Counted from the stretch's first letter, positions 8,445 through 17,665 are shown. The stretch: DNA of 64,000 nt from Hymenobacter duratus (GCF_014698995.1 NZ_JACWZZ010000004.1:186001-250000), one strand, 5' to 3'. Made by a program: numbers and translations. The notes: generated from the letters alone by a model not told the origin.

Positions 8445-9767
8445 ATGTTCGGATTAGTGGATGGCAACAACTTTTACGTTTCCTGCGAGCGGGTTTTTCA
8501 GCCCCGGCTCGACGGCCGCCCCGTCGTGGTCTTATCCAACAACGACGGCAATGTCGTGAGTCGCTCGGCCGAGGCCAAGCAGCTGGGCATTGCTATGGGT
8601 GCCCCGTTCTTTGAGGTGCGTGAGTTGCTGCGCCACCATCAGGGCCACGCCCTAAGCTCCAACTACGCTCTCTACGGCGACATGAGCCGCCGCGTCATGG
8701 CCCGCCTCGCCGACCAGGTGCCGGCCATCGAAGTGTACAGCATCGACGAAGCCTTCCTCGACCTGCACGGCCTCACCACCTTCTGCGGCACCCTCGATGC
8801 CCGCGCCCGCCAGCTGCGCCGCGACGTGCTCGGCTGCACCGGCATTCCTACCTGCGTAGGGATGGGTCCTACCAAGACCCTGGCTAAAGTCGCCAACCGC
8901 CTGGCCAAGAAATACCCCGAGCTGCAAGGTATCCTGCGTCTGGATACTGATAGCCGCCGCGAGCGGGCCCTCCGGGCTTTGCCCGTGGAAGACGTCTGGG
9001 GCATTGGCCGCCAGTACGCCGGCAAGCTGCACACCCACGGCCTGCGCACCGCCTGGGACTTAAGTCAGGTGTCCGAGGTCTGGGCCCGCAAGCATCTGGG
9101 TGGGGTAGTGGGGTGGCGGCTGGTGCAGGAGCTGCGCGGCCAGCCCTGCCAGGACCTGAACCCATCTGAGGACGGTAGTCTGGCCCGCCAAAGCATCAGC
9201 TGCTCCCGCAGCTTCGGCCAACGCCTCACGGCCTTCGACGACCTCTGGGGCGCCGTCACCACCTACCTGAGCCGGGCCGCCGAAAAGCTGCGCGCCCAGC
9301 ACGACCAGGCCCATATCCTCACCGTGTTTCTCAGCCAGGACCGCTACGACCAGCGCCTGCCGCCGCCGCACACCCGCTCTACCACGCTCACCCTTCCCAG
9401 CGGCCCCACCTCCGACACCCTCCAGCTGCTGGCCTACGCCCGCCGGATGCTGGAGCGGATCTACGAGCCCGGCCGCGTCTATGTGAAAGCAGGGGTGGTG
9501 CTCGATGGCCTGGAGCCCCCCGGCCGCGGTCAGCAGCTGAGTTTGTTCGCGCCTACCTCCGAAACCTCCCTGCCTGCCCCCGATGCCGGCCGCGCACAAC
9601 AGCTCATGCGCAGCCTCGACGCCCTCAACCGACAGTTCGGCCGCGGCACCGTACGGCCCGCCGCCGCTATTACCCCCGTCGGCCAGCCCGCACCCTGGCA
9701 AGGCAAAGCCCAGCACCGCAGTCAGGCCTACACCACCCGGTTCGAGGATATGATGGTGGTAAACTGA
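8445..9767 (+). CDS. umuC: Y-family translesion DNA polymerase UmuC
   Basis: The protein has 440 residues, of typical length. The N-terminal palm carries the metal-binding VDGNNFYVSCERVF and the second catalytic segment VYSIDEAFLDL. SNNDGNVVSRSAEAK and CVGMGPTKTLAKVANRLAK are the finger and thumb hallmarks, and VWGIGRQ is the helix-hairpin-helix. The C-terminal RSQAYTTRFEDMMVV matches the DUF4113 tail of UmuC. It copies past lesions at stalled forks when activated by UmuD' and RecA. It is operonic with umuD. Confidence 0.95.
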   Translation: MFGLVDGNNFYVSCERVFQPRLDGRPVVVLSNNDGNVVSRSAEAKQLGIAMGAPFFEVRELLRHHQGHALSSNYALYGDMSRRVMARLADQVPAIEVYSIDEAFLDLHGLTTFCGTLDARARQLRRDVLGCTGIPTCVGMGPTKTLAKVANRLAKKYPELQGILRLDTDSRRERALRALPVEDVWGIGRQYAGKLHTHGLRTAWDLSQVSEVWARKHLGGVVGWRLVQELRGQPCQDLNPSEDGSLARQSISCSRSFGQRLTAFDDLWGAVTTYLSRAAEKLRAQHDQAHILTVFLSQDRYDQRLPPPHTRSTTLTLPSGPTSDTLQLLAYARRMLERIYEPGRVYVKAGVVLDGLEPPGRGQQLSLFAPTSETSLPAPDAGRAQQLMRSLDALNRQFGRGTVRPAAAITPVGQPAPWQGKAQHRSQAYTTRFEDMMVVN

Positions 9768-9906
9768 GGGTAGATGTTCGCTGACCTGTACGCTGGATTG
9801 CCGCTTGCTGATAACATCCGCCGTTTGTGGCTTCGTCGCGCCCAATAGTCTATCCAAAAAAACGGCCGCGTATCTTTCGATATCCCGCCACTTGTTTTCC
9901 TGCCTT

Positions 9907-11025
9907 ATGTTCGGTTCGGTTCGTACACCTGCCCTCGTTTTTCTCGCCAGCAGCCTATTCTTGGCGTCCGGCTGCAATGATACCAACGAGCCCACCCCAC
10001 AGGTCCAGGTGCAATCTGGGACCGTCACCGGGCTATTTTCCCCGGCCAACTCCCTGACCAGCGTCACGGCTACTCCCGTGAGCGGTGGCACCGCCGTTAC
10101 GGCTAGCCTGCAAGCGGGTACCTATTCCTTTGCGGAGTTGCCTGCCGGCGAGTATACCGTGGCCTACGTAGCAGCCGCGGGATACCTGACGCCAGCTAGC
10201 CAAATTATCATGGTGCGCGCCGGCGCCACTACGCAACTAGCCGCCCTTACGGTACAGCTGGTTCCGCTGCCCATCCATCTAACGCTCGGCAACCCCAGCG
10301 GGGCTACTGCCGATATCAACCAGCCCACGAACTACCTGCTGAGCAAGACGCAGTACGCCCTGAGCTACCACCGGGACCGGGGCATCGCCAATTGGGTCAG
10401 CTGGCACCTCGACGCCAGCTGGCGCGGCTCTGCCGCCCGCCAGGACGACTTCCGCCCCGACAACACGCTGCCCGCCGGCTGGTATCAGGTCCAGGCCACC
10501 AGCTACTCCGGCTCCGGTTTCGACCGCGGCCACATGTGTCCCAGCGCCGACCGCACCAACACGGTGCCCGACAACTCGGCCACGTTCTTTATGACCAATA
10601 TGGTGCCCCAGGCCCCGCGCAACAACCAGCAGACCTGGGCGAATCTGGAAGACTACACCCGCTCCTTTCTAGCCACCGGCAACGAAGTCTACATCATCTG
10701 CGGCTCCTACGGCCGCGGTGGCACCGGCTCCAACGGTGGCCTCACCCAAACGCTCGACCAGGGCCGTGTAACCGTTCCTAATCGTCTTTGGAAGGTCGTA
10801 GTCATCCTGCCTACCGGCACCGACGACGCCACCCGCGTTAGCACCAACACCCGCATCATTGCCATTGACACGCCTAACGACAACTCCATCAACACCAATT
10901 GGGGCCAGTACCGCGTCAGCGTCGACGCCATCGAAGCCGCCACCGGCCTCGACCTGTTATCCGCCGTGCCAAGCGCCATCCAGCAACAGATAGAGGTCAG
11001 CGTAGACACTGGCCCTACCAATTAA
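9907..11025 (+). CDS. DNA/RNA non-specific endonuclease (NucA family), lipoprotein
   Basis: Start at 9907 (MFGSVRTPALVFLASSLFLASGC) because it gives a proper lipoprotein signal with lipobox ASGC; the in-frame ATG at 9805 would bury it. The product has 372 residues. Residues about 35-120 look like a small carboxypeptidase-regulatory-type beta domain (SFAELPAGEYTVAYVAAAGY). The remainder is a NucA/NucG nuclease with the active-site motif DRGHMCPSADRT and downstream Asn residues in NMVPQAPRNNQQTW. It should degrade nucleic acid at the cell surface or outside, for nutrition or against incoming DNA. No partner gene is evident. Confidence 0.88.
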   Translation: MFGSVRTPALVFLASSLFLASGCNDTNEPTPQVQVQSGTVTGLFSPANSLTSVTATPVSGGTAVTASLQAGTYSFAELPAGEYTVAYVAAAGYLTPASQIIMVRAGATTQLAALTVQLVPLPIHLTLGNPSGATADINQPTNYLLSKTQYALSYHRDRGIANWVSWHLDASWRGSAARQDDFRPDNTLPAGWYQVQATSYSGSGFDRGHMCPSADRTNTVPDNSATFFMTNMVPQAPRNNQQTWANLEDYTRSFLATGNEVYIICGSYGRGGTGSNGGLTQTLDQGRVTVPNRLWKVVVILPTGTDDATRVSTNTRIIAIDTPNDNSINTNWGQYRVSVDAIEAATGLDLLSAVPSAIQQQIEVSVDTGPTN

Positions 11026-11115
11026 TGACAAGTGGTTTATGAACTATGATATCCAGTAGCCTTACAGCGCTAAATCGTTGATATTTCCGCCTAACGGCGC
11101 TGCTTAAGAATCCAC

Positions 11116-12024
11116 ATGAAGCTCATTCAATCCCATGACGTGCAGAGTAAGCTGCTCCACGTTATTTTATCCGCTCAGAAGGAGCTGGTTATTGTTTCAC
11201 CCTACGTTAACCTGACCTACACTAAGTCGGTTTCCAATGCCCTCATAGCCGCTCAAAAACGGAACGTCCAAATCGCCTTCTACATCCGCGACGACCAGTC
11301 CAATAGTGTGAGCCGGGAACAAGTGCAGAATATGGGCCTCACGCCCCGCCCGATTCCTAACTTACATGCCAAGCTCTATTTCAACGAAACTACCGGCATC
11401 ATTGCTTCGCTCAATCTGCTGAGCAGCTCCATCGGCAATTCCATCGAAATAGGGGCCCAGCTGGAAACGGCCGAGGAACTGGCTGAGTTGCGCCTGTTCG
11501 TTGAGCAGTTCATCACCCCGTTCGATCCGGTTGCTACGCCAGCTGTTCCCACCCAGGCCACAACTCCTGTAGTAGCTGCCGCACCCACAAGCCGCGAGGA
11601 ACGCGAGTTTGCGGAGCAGGAGTTCGGCGCCATCCTAGCCGATTATCTGGCGTCCCGAATTGACCGCCGCTGTTCCATCGAAGGAAATGCCAAGCAGTTG
11701 TCCATCCGGGCGCTGAACAACTCATTCACGGTAGTCATTCGGGGAGTGTCTTCTCCAAAGTTGACCATAGAAGGGATTTTGTCCAGCAGTGAAGCAGATA
11801 GGTTTGCCGCCAAGGCGGCCAAGCATTTTCGCTCCGCTGCATTCGACTACTCAGTGAAACGCGGTGGGCAGGGGTACTACGATCAGGTACAAGCCGCACG
11901 GAAAGCCGAGCTTACCGCTGGTACCTACAACAGACTCAATTATGCAGAGAAGAAGCAACTCCTGCTTGAAATAGCGGATGTTCTGACCGCTACCCGCAAT
12001 TTTAAAGACGATTACAAAAGCTAA
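11116..12024 (+). CDS. Phospholipase D-fold protein, partner of the OLD-like ATPase
   Basis: The protein has 302 residues. Residues 1-120 form a PLD-type half-domain: LVIVSPYVNL, IAFYIRDD, then NLHAKLYFNETTGIIASLNLLSSS with the HxK at 84-86. The usual Asp of HxKxxxxD is not clear (Asn or Glu lies near that place), so it may act as a dimer or be altered. PLD-fold nucleases of this kind include bacterial Nuc and BfiI. Residues 150-302 are unassigned and end in a charged helix. It stops 15 bases before the ATPase gene, so the two are very likely one operon. A nuclease effector with an ATPase sensor is a reasonable hypothesis. Confidence 0.75.
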   Translation: MKLIQSHDVQSKLLHVILSAQKELVIVSPYVNLTYTKSVSNALIAAQKRNVQIAFYIRDDQSNSVSREQVQNMGLTPRPIPNLHAKLYFNETTGIIASLNLLSSSIGNSIEIGAQLETAEELAELRLFVEQFITPFDPVATPAVPTQATTPVVAAAPTSREEREFAEQEFGAILADYLASRIDRRCSIEGNAKQLSIRALNNSFTVVIRGVSSPKLTIEGILSSSEADRFAAKAAKHFRSAAFDYSVKRGGQGYYDQVQAARKAELTAGTYNRLNYAEKKQLLLEIADVLTATRNFKDDYKS

Positions 12025-12039
12025 ATCACCACCGCTTTT

Positions 12040-14205
12040 ATGCCTCGTTACCTCGCTTTCAGTGACGCTCAAAATCAGCGCAAGTCTAATCCGCTAGAAT
12101 CATATATTATTAGCGGCGCCGAACTACTTCCCAGGTATTTCGGCATAATCAACTCTGTTAATATATTTCTTGGAGAGAACAACTCAGGTAAAAGTCGTTT
12201 TATGCGAGAGGTAATGCGGAGTGCGGAAATAAAAACTATAAAAGACGAGGGCAACCAGAAGGATATAATTAACATAGTCAATAGTTTGCACGATATAAAT
12301 ATTGAGTTAAATTATGCTCTTGGTTCCTCAATTAGCACAAGGAACAGTGCCAGGCAAAGTAACTTTGAAAATTCCTTCGGCAAGCTTTTTTCTAATGACC
12401 TTTCGTCTAGTGGGAATGAAATAAAGCTTGGTAGCTACTGGAATGAGATGAATGATTTTTGTAATAATATCAAAGAATCATATAACAATATTGCAAATGC
12501 TATAAATGCAAGTATTAATAAAAATGAATTGTTTGACACTACATTAAAGCTAACAGTGATATTCGAGAAAATAAGAAACATATTTAAAGAAATAGCATCA
12601 GGTGTATACGAATATTACAGCCATAACAATTATTTTATGGATAATCAACAAAATGGATTGTCATTTTATAATACATTTTGGGAAATAAATGGCTACGATA
12701 TTGAAAAGAACATTAAAAAAGATGCTGAGACTATCATGGATAAAATAGGTAGTATGCTGGCGGATCTATCTGCTATTCAACTGCAAATGAAACAGCTGCA
12801 ATCCACCATTACTGCCCTGCCAGTTCGCACTTATATACCCACTTTACGAACTTCTAGAACTCTCATTTCAAAAGAACAGGCCCGACTAGAATCCGAAAAC
12901 GATATTTTCCGACATACCACTCAACATGACTACGATTTAGCTGATTCCGGAGTAATCGTAGATACTGGCTTCGGGCTATATGAGGCCGTGGACACCACTC
13001 GCAACGCCCGGCACAAGGGCCGTACCAGCTTCAAGGCTTTTGAGGATTTTCTGTCCGCAACGTTCTTCAGTGGCAAAACGGTAGAGGTAGTAGCCGAACG
13101 GGTTAAGGACAAGCGTGGGGGTAACATCACAGTAACCGTAGCAGGGGTAGAGCGGGATATTCACGACCTAGGAGATGGTATCCAGGCCATCATCATGCTC
13201 CTCTATCCTTTGTTCATTGCTCCCGACAAAGCGTGGTTCTTTATCGAGGAGCCCGAAACGCACTTGCATCCGGGTTTCCAGCGTCTATTCATCGAAACGA
13301 TAACCTCCAACCCGGTGCTGCGCAAGAAGCAGCTCACTGTCTTTCTCACCACGCACTCAAACCACATTCTGGACTTTGCTATTGATGAGGCCCGCCATAT
13401 CAACCTTTTCACGTTTCGGCGACAGGAGGGTAAAGCTGGGCGCACGTCCTTCCAGATTCAGCTATCCGCTCCCCGCGACCTGCAAAACCTAACTGCGCTG
13501 GGCGTGCAGAACTCTTCTGTATTCTTAGCCAACTGCACTCTATGGGTGGAGGGCATTACTGATAGATTATATCTGCGTGCCTACCTGCAAGCATATTGGA
13601 ATCAGTTGCAGAAAGAAGGCAAAACTGTTTCGCTGCTCGAAGGGCTGCACTACACTTTCCTCGAATACGCCGGTGCCAATGTCGAGCACTACCGCTTCGA
13701 TGAGCTGGCCCCGAATGGTCAGATAACTCCCGATATTCTTGATAAAATCCGCGCCCTATCTATTGCCAACCGAATCATGCTCATTGCCGATCAGGACGCC
13801 GGGAAACAAACGCGCCACGAAGGCCGCACCCGCCAGCAGCACTCCGGCTTTGTTTATCACATTCTGCCCGTTAGAGAAATTGAAAACCTACTTACACCGT
13901 CTGTTTTGGTGGAAACGCTACAAGGGTTATATAAGAAACAAACATTTGATTCCGCAAACCTAAAGCAAAACGCCTACACGAACTCCTACATTGGTACCTA
14001 TTTACGCAACAAGTTTCCATTGTTGCCTGACAGCTTTGCCCCAGCAAAAGGAAGCGGTACTATCGGTAGTGGCGTAAAGCGCAAGTTCGCGGAAGAAGCC
14101 ATCAAGCACATTACTTGGGACTCGATGAGCCCGGCCGCCCGCAAAATCACAGAGGAGATACACAGCTTCACCTTGGCACACAATCCGCGTTTGGGGTCTA
14201 ATTAA
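12040..14205 (+). CDS. OLD-like ATPase with C-terminal TOPRIM nuclease region
   Basis: The protein has 721 residues. The Walker A is GENNSGKS at 45-52. The Walker B is FIEEPETHLHP, with its catalytic Glu at about 403-404, followed by the H-loop LTTHSNHILDF at about 437-446. The C-terminal part carries TOPRIM-type acidic residues: WVEGITDRLYL (Glu at 504) and LIADQDAG (Asp 584 and 586). This is the ABC-ATPase/TOPRIM layout of OLD-family nucleases. Residues about 70-245 are a helical, Asn- and Lys-rich insertion encoded by much more AT-rich DNA than the rest. It follows the PLD-fold gene by 15 bases. A two-gene anti-phage module is suspected; Gabija and PARIS are related in parts but have other partners. 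Confidence 0.82.
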   Translation: MPRYLAFSDAQNQRKSNPLESYIISGAELLPRYFGIINSVNIFLGENNSGKSRFMREVMRSAEIKTIKDEGNQKDIINIVNSLHDINIELNYALGSSISTRNSARQSNFENSFGKLFSNDLSSSGNEIKLGSYWNEMNDFCNNIKESYNNIANAINASINKNELFDTTLKLTVIFEKIRNIFKEIASGVYEYYSHNNYFMDNQQNGLSFYNTFWEINGYDIEKNIKKDAETIMDKIGSMLADLSAIQLQMKQLQSTITALPVRTYIPTLRTSRTLISKEQARLESENDIFRHTTQHDYDLADSGVIVDTGFGLYEAVDTTRNARHKGRTSFKAFEDFLSATFFSGKTVEVVAERVKDKRGGNITVTVAGVERDIHDLGDGIQAIIMLLYPLFIAPDKAWFFIEEPETHLHPGFQRLFIETITSNPVLRKKQLTVFLTTHSNHILDFAIDEARHINLFTFRRQEGKAGRTSFQIQLSAPRDLQNLTALGVQNSSVFLANCTLWVEGITDRLYLRAYLQAYWNQLQKEGKTVSLLEGLHYTFLEYAGANVEHYRFDELAPNGQITPDILDKIRALSIANRIMLIADQDAGKQTRHEGRTRQQHSGFVYHILPVREIENLLTPSVLVETLQGLYKKQTFDSANLKQNAYTNSYIGTYLRNKFPLLPDSFAPAKGSGTIGSGVKRKFAEEAIKHITWDSMSPAARKITEEIHSFTLAHNPRLGSN

Positions 14206-14212
14206 GCAGTAG

Positions 14213-14332
14213 GAAGCCCAGCGCCAGATCGACGCCTACCTCGACCGGTTTCAGCTCACGCCACACCGCAAAAAGTACCCCGGCGTACCTTTCGAGCGGG
14301 CAGCGCCAGGACACCGCCATTGCCCAGCATGC
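14213..14332 (+). pseudogene. Short coding remnant
   Basis: A 39-codon open stretch with strong GC third-position bias (RQIDAYLDRFQLTPHRKKYP) ends in TAA at 14330-14332 and has no start, with an in-frame TAG at 14210. It lies between the OLD-like gene and a very AT-rich gene, and looks like a leftover gene tail at a recombination junction. No family is recognised. Confidence 0.3.
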
Positions 14333-14343
14333 TAATAATTTAA

Positions 14344-14351
14344 TAAGTTTG
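14344..14351 (+). promoter_or_regulatory. TAAGTTTG promoter box ahead of the HEXXH gene
   Basis: TAAGTTTG is an exact match to the Bacteroidota -7 consensus TAnnTTTG, with a TTG 21 bp upstream at 14320-14322. The ATG of the next gene is 25 bases downstream, so this gene probably has its own promoter. Confidence 0.4.
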
Positions 14352-14375
14352 AACTTTGGCAAAGAAGATTAAGCA

Positions 14376-15704
14376 ATGATGAAAGAGCAACTTCAAAATA
14401 ACGAATGGTCGTTATTTTCCAGCATACAAACAGTTGCATATTATAGCCCTTTAGGGGATTATATAATGCTGAATAAAGTAAATGAAACAACTTTAAGTGA
14501 AATACTTAATACGGATAAGCTTTCATTTGATAACATAAAAAATATTAGCATAATAAATCACGAATGGCAACATTGGGTTGATTATACAAGTACTTTATGG
14601 GGTATGAAAAAAATGGTGAATATGTACAATGCATATAATGCTTGGCTGAATGGAAAGGAGTCGGAATTTTTACATATAAAGATTTTATTTAATGAATTCA
14701 AGCAAGACAAATATTATTATTACTATACTCAGGTTAAAAATAAAATATATGGCAATGGGAAAGATGTATGGAAGATGGGCATGACTATTGGGCATAGGTT
14801 TAATGAAGATGGTCAATTGAATATGAAAAAACCGTTGCTGTTAGTCAATTTTGCGTCTAGCGCAGATATAGATATTGCTAGAGTTCCTGTTTCCATTGCA
14901 TCTATGCTTGAGTGCAATGCAATGTTCCAAGAGTTAGCAACTAAAAGTTTATTTATAGAGAGCTTAGAGGAAAATGATAAAATAATTGAAATATTAGAAT
15001 TAGATCGTTATATCTATAAATGGCTTTATGACCCGAATATGATATTGTATACTGTTGTAACACATCTAACTGCTAATACACTCAGAATTAACAGACCACT
15101 CATGGCAATTCATATTGCAAGTATTATCTCAAATCTTGTATTGAATTTGCCGGAAAAAGCTATACGACAAATGAAACTACCTGTTACGGCTCTCTTGCAT
15201 GGACAAGCAGGTGTAAATATGTTCAGTAATAGAGATAAAGGATATTTGTTTTTTTTAATACTCGAAAATTATGCTATTGAACATCCTGATAAACTTGATT
15301 TTGTTGTTGATGATTTATTGAAATCATCAAATCTTCCAAATCCTATGCAATTAGAGGAAATCATATTAGACGAAATAAATTCATATACGAAAACCAGTGC
15401 TATTGATGGGCCCTTGAATGATTTAATGATGGAGAAAATAAATACAGGAAAAATATTACTAAATATAAAAGGATCTGTCCTGAACAGACAATCCTCAATT
15501 ACAACTCGTGATTTACTTGCCAATAAAATCGATTTCCCAAATTTCTTATGTTCTGACACTTATATTGATACCGAACATTTGAGTATTAATAAAATTATAA
15601 ATAATGCAAAAATAAATGGTAAAATAGATTATAATGAGTGGTATAAGATATACGAATTTTGTGAGCCTAAATTTCGTGAATTTGTTGAGGTATGCGGGGT
15701 ATAA
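14376..15704 (+). CDS. AT-rich gene with an HEXXH zinc-metallopeptidase-like motif
   Basis: The protein has 442 residues. HEWQHWVDYTSTLWG places an HEXXH motif at residues 62-66, in the hydrophobic context expected of a zinc-binding helix (ISIINHEWQHW). Possible third ligands are Glu 179 or 185 in MLECNAMFQELA, as in gluzincins. No signal peptide is visible, so the protein should be cytoplasmic. No family is named. Base composition is strikingly AT-rich compared with all neighbours, and codon use follows it, so recent transfer is likely. In its setting behind the PLD/OLD pair it could be a protease effector, but the motif alone does not prove catalysis. Confidence 0.6.
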   Translation: MMKEQLQNNEWSLFSSIQTVAYYSPLGDYIMLNKVNETTLSEILNTDKLSFDNIKNISIINHEWQHWVDYTSTLWGMKKMVNMYNAYNAWLNGKESEFLHIKILFNEFKQDKYYYYYTQVKNKIYGNGKDVWKMGMTIGHRFNEDGQLNMKKPLLLVNFASSADIDIARVPVSIASMLECNAMFQELATKSLFIESLEENDKIIEILELDRYIYKWLYDPNMILYTVVTHLTANTLRINRPLMAIHIASIISNLVLNLPEKAIRQMKLPVTALLHGQAGVNMFSNRDKGYLFFLILENYAIEHPDKLDFVVDDLLKSSNLPNPMQLEEIILDEINSYTKTSAIDGPLNDLMMEKINTGKILLNIKGSVLNRQSSITTRDLLANKIDFPNFLCSDTYIDTEHLSINKIINNAKINGKIDYNEWYKIYEFCEPKFREFVEVCGV

Positions 15705-15755
15705 ATGACAGTAATGTCTTTTCGTAGATTATCAATTTCCCAATCTCCCTAAAAT

Positions 15756-16626
15756 ATGCCCAACGGAACTCTGCTACTCATCGATGACGAAGCCTGCTGG
15801 AGCAGGTGCTGGAAGGCTACACTACCCTGCACGCCCCCGATGCCACCCGCGGCGTGGAGCTTCTCTAGTAACACGCCGACTAGGTGCTGGTATTGCTCTA
15901 CGACATGAAGCTGCCCATCGCCCACAGGGTAGACCTCATGTCGCGCCTCAAGGCCAAAGCTCCCTCCATCGAAATCGTGCTGATCACGGCCTATGGCAGC
16001 ATCCTCGATGGCGTGCGGGCTATGGGGCCATGAAGAAGGGTGCCTTCGACTACCTCACCAATGGCAACTACGAGCAGCAATTAGTAGTAGTAGTGAAGCG
16101 CGCCTCCGAAAAGTTCGTCTGCGCCACCGCGTAGTCAAGCTGGAGCGGCGCATGCGCCAGCGGTTCAGCTTCGAGAGTATGATTGGCACGGCCCCGGCCT
16201 TGCGTCGCGCCCAAGACTTTGCCCGCCAGGTAGCGCCCACCTACAGCACCGTGCTGCTGGAAGGCCCCACAGGCGCCGGCAAGAAGGTGTTTGCCCAGGC
16301 TTTTTACTTGGCCATTGAATGGAAGGCCAAATCGTTTGTAGCCGTGAACTGCCTGGTTTCCCCCAAGGATTTGCTGAAATCGGAGCTGTTTGGCTAAAAG
16401 AAGGGCGCGTTTACGGGCGCGCTGGCCGACTAAGAAGGGCCAACTGGGAGAAGATACCGGCGGCACGCTGTTCCTGGACGAAATCGACGAGCTGGAACTG
16501 AACGTGCAGGCCAAGTTCCTGCGGGTACTCGAGACACTGCAGTTAACCAAGCACGGCGACACCAAGCTCATCAGCGTGAACGTGCACATTGTGGCGGCCA
16601 GTAGCCAGCTGAAAGAAAAAGCCTAG
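15756..16626 (+). pseudogene. Decayed sigma-54-dependent response regulator (NtrC/AtoC type)
   Basis: Pieces of a receiver plus AAA+ activator are readable across several frames. These are MPNGTLLLIDDE (receiver start, 15756), a frameshifted LEQVLEGYTTLHAPDA, the receiver end (EIVLITAYGS, AMKKGAFDYLT), then the AAA+ domain with LLEGPTGAGKKVFA (Walker A), KSELFG, an in-frame TAA where GYKKGAFTGA should begin, a further stop, and GGTLFLDEIDEL (Walker B). It ends soon after IVAAS with no HTH domain. At least two stops and two frameshifts show it is dead. Confidence 0.85.
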
Positions 16627-16642
16627 CCATTAGGCTAGGCTT
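16619..16642 (+). terminator. Perfect 10-bp hairpin after the pseudogene
   Basis: AAGCCTAGCC (16619-16628) pairs with GGCTAGGCTT (16633-16642) around the loop ATTA. The T-run is short, so termination is likely but not certain. It marks the boundary between the decayed regulator and the phage-like unit. Confidence 0.5.
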
Positions 16643-16831
16643 CCAGTACAACAGGTGTGGTGTAGCCACTAACTGAGTTACCCGCCTCTGCTGCCCGCAC
16701 ACACTATTCGGGCGGGACCGCACTCAAAGATTATAATGCCCACCGGATAGCTAGCCGTTGTAGTTAACATGCTGGGAGCAACACCGCCATATCTTCTCCT
16801 GGAAAACGAAGTACAGGAGTAGGAGAGAAGA

Positions 16832-17128
16832 TTACAGCGAAGCCGCGTCCCCACGCTCCACAATCTCGCGTACCTCGGCTGCCGTGCGCCCATCCACCTG
16901 AACCGGTGTCGTATCCGGGTCCACCGCCACGGACGACACGGCCGCCGCCACCGAGCCGGCCAGCACCAGGTAGCCGCCTAATGCCACCACGACTGCCGGC
17001 AACGCCACCGGCGCCGTCGCCAAGATGCTGCCCACCGCCGCCAGCGCGGCCCCAATGGTGCGTACTTTCCGAAAGAACCGGGGCGTTGGCAGCGTTACCC
17101 GGTCCAGCACTGTAAGTTTCTTGTCCAT
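16832..17128 (-). CDS. Small two-helix membrane protein, possible holin
   Basis: Start at ATG 17128 (MDKKLTVLDRV), giving 98 residues. Two hydrophobic Ala/Val-rich segments (IGAALAAVGSILATAPVALPAVVVAL and YLVLAGSVAAAVSSVAV) lie between short charged ends, which is a holin-like shape. It is third in a minus-strand group behind an M15 endolysin and a membrane coiled-coil protein, so a lysis role is inferred from order and topology only. Confidence 0.5.
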   Translation of the reverse strand: MDKKLTVLDRVTLPTPRFFRKVRTIGAALAAVGSILATAPVALPAVVVALGGYLVLAGSVAAAVSSVAVDPDTTPVQVDGRTAAEVREIVERGDAASL

Positions 17129-17135
17129 GTGAGTA

Positions 17136-17215
17136 GTTGTTAGTTGCATGTTGTCAGTTGTTAGTACCGGTCGGGAAGGCAGCCACTGACAACGGACAAC
17201 TACCCCCTGACAACT
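17136..17215 (+). repeat. Intergenic repeat family A, copy 1
   Basis: A run of GTTGTTAGTTG / GTTGTCAGTTG-type words is followed by their complements (CTGACAACGGACAACTACC), giving an imperfect hairpin. It closely matches the sequence at 37068-37150 in the his operon. Confidence 0.7.
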
Positions 17216-17665
17216 TTATTTCTGCTCCAGCCGCGCCAGAATCCGGTCGGCCCACTTATTCCGGGAGTCCTGCTCCTTGCTGGCCTCAGTTAGCACCTTC
17301 GTGCGTTCCTCTACCAGCGCCATGGTCTTGTCGATGTTGGCCAGCCGTTCCGTCAGCTTCAGCACCAGGTCGGTCATTTCCTTGCGCAGCTCGGCCCGCT
17401 GCTGCAGGCTCTCCACCCGCACCTGCTCGGCGTGCAGCTTCATTTCCTCGCGCAGCTTGGCCTCCCGCGCCACCGCCGACACGTGGTAGTCGTCTACCTT
17501 CAGCGCCAGCGCCGCCGACTGCTGCTCCTGCTTCTGGCAGGTCATCTTCAGCTCCTCCACCGCCCGCCAATTCTTCACGAAGTATAGCAGCACCGCCACT
17601 GCCCCGCCCACCACCGACGACACCACGCCCCAGTTAGCTAGTATCGGGCTATCCACGTTTATCAC
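17216..17665 (-). CDS. Membrane-anchored coiled-coil protein of a phage-like lysis module
   Basis: The protein has 149 residues. One transmembrane segment (WGVVSSVVGGAVAVLLYFV) at about 12-30 is followed by a long charged coiled coil rich in Glu, Lys, Gln and Leu. This is the shape of spanin or Rz-like and some holin-associated proteins. Its start overlaps the end of the M15 peptidase gene by 17 bases, a tight operon typical of phage lysis genes. Function is inferred from context. Confidence 0.55.
   Translation of the reverse strand: MINVDSPILANWGVVSSVVGGAVAVLLYFVKNWRAVEELKMTCQKQEQQSAALALKVDDYHVSAVAREAKLREEMKLHAEQVRVESLQQRAELRKEMTDLVLKLTERLANIDKTMALVEERTKVLTEASKEQDSRNKWADRILARLEQK

Noticed and set aside
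8652-10091. Minus-strand open frames opposite umuC and the nuclease lipoprotein
   Set aside because: umuC and the NucA-type protein are unambiguous on the plus strand; the antisense frames are Gly/Ala/Val-rich artefacts.
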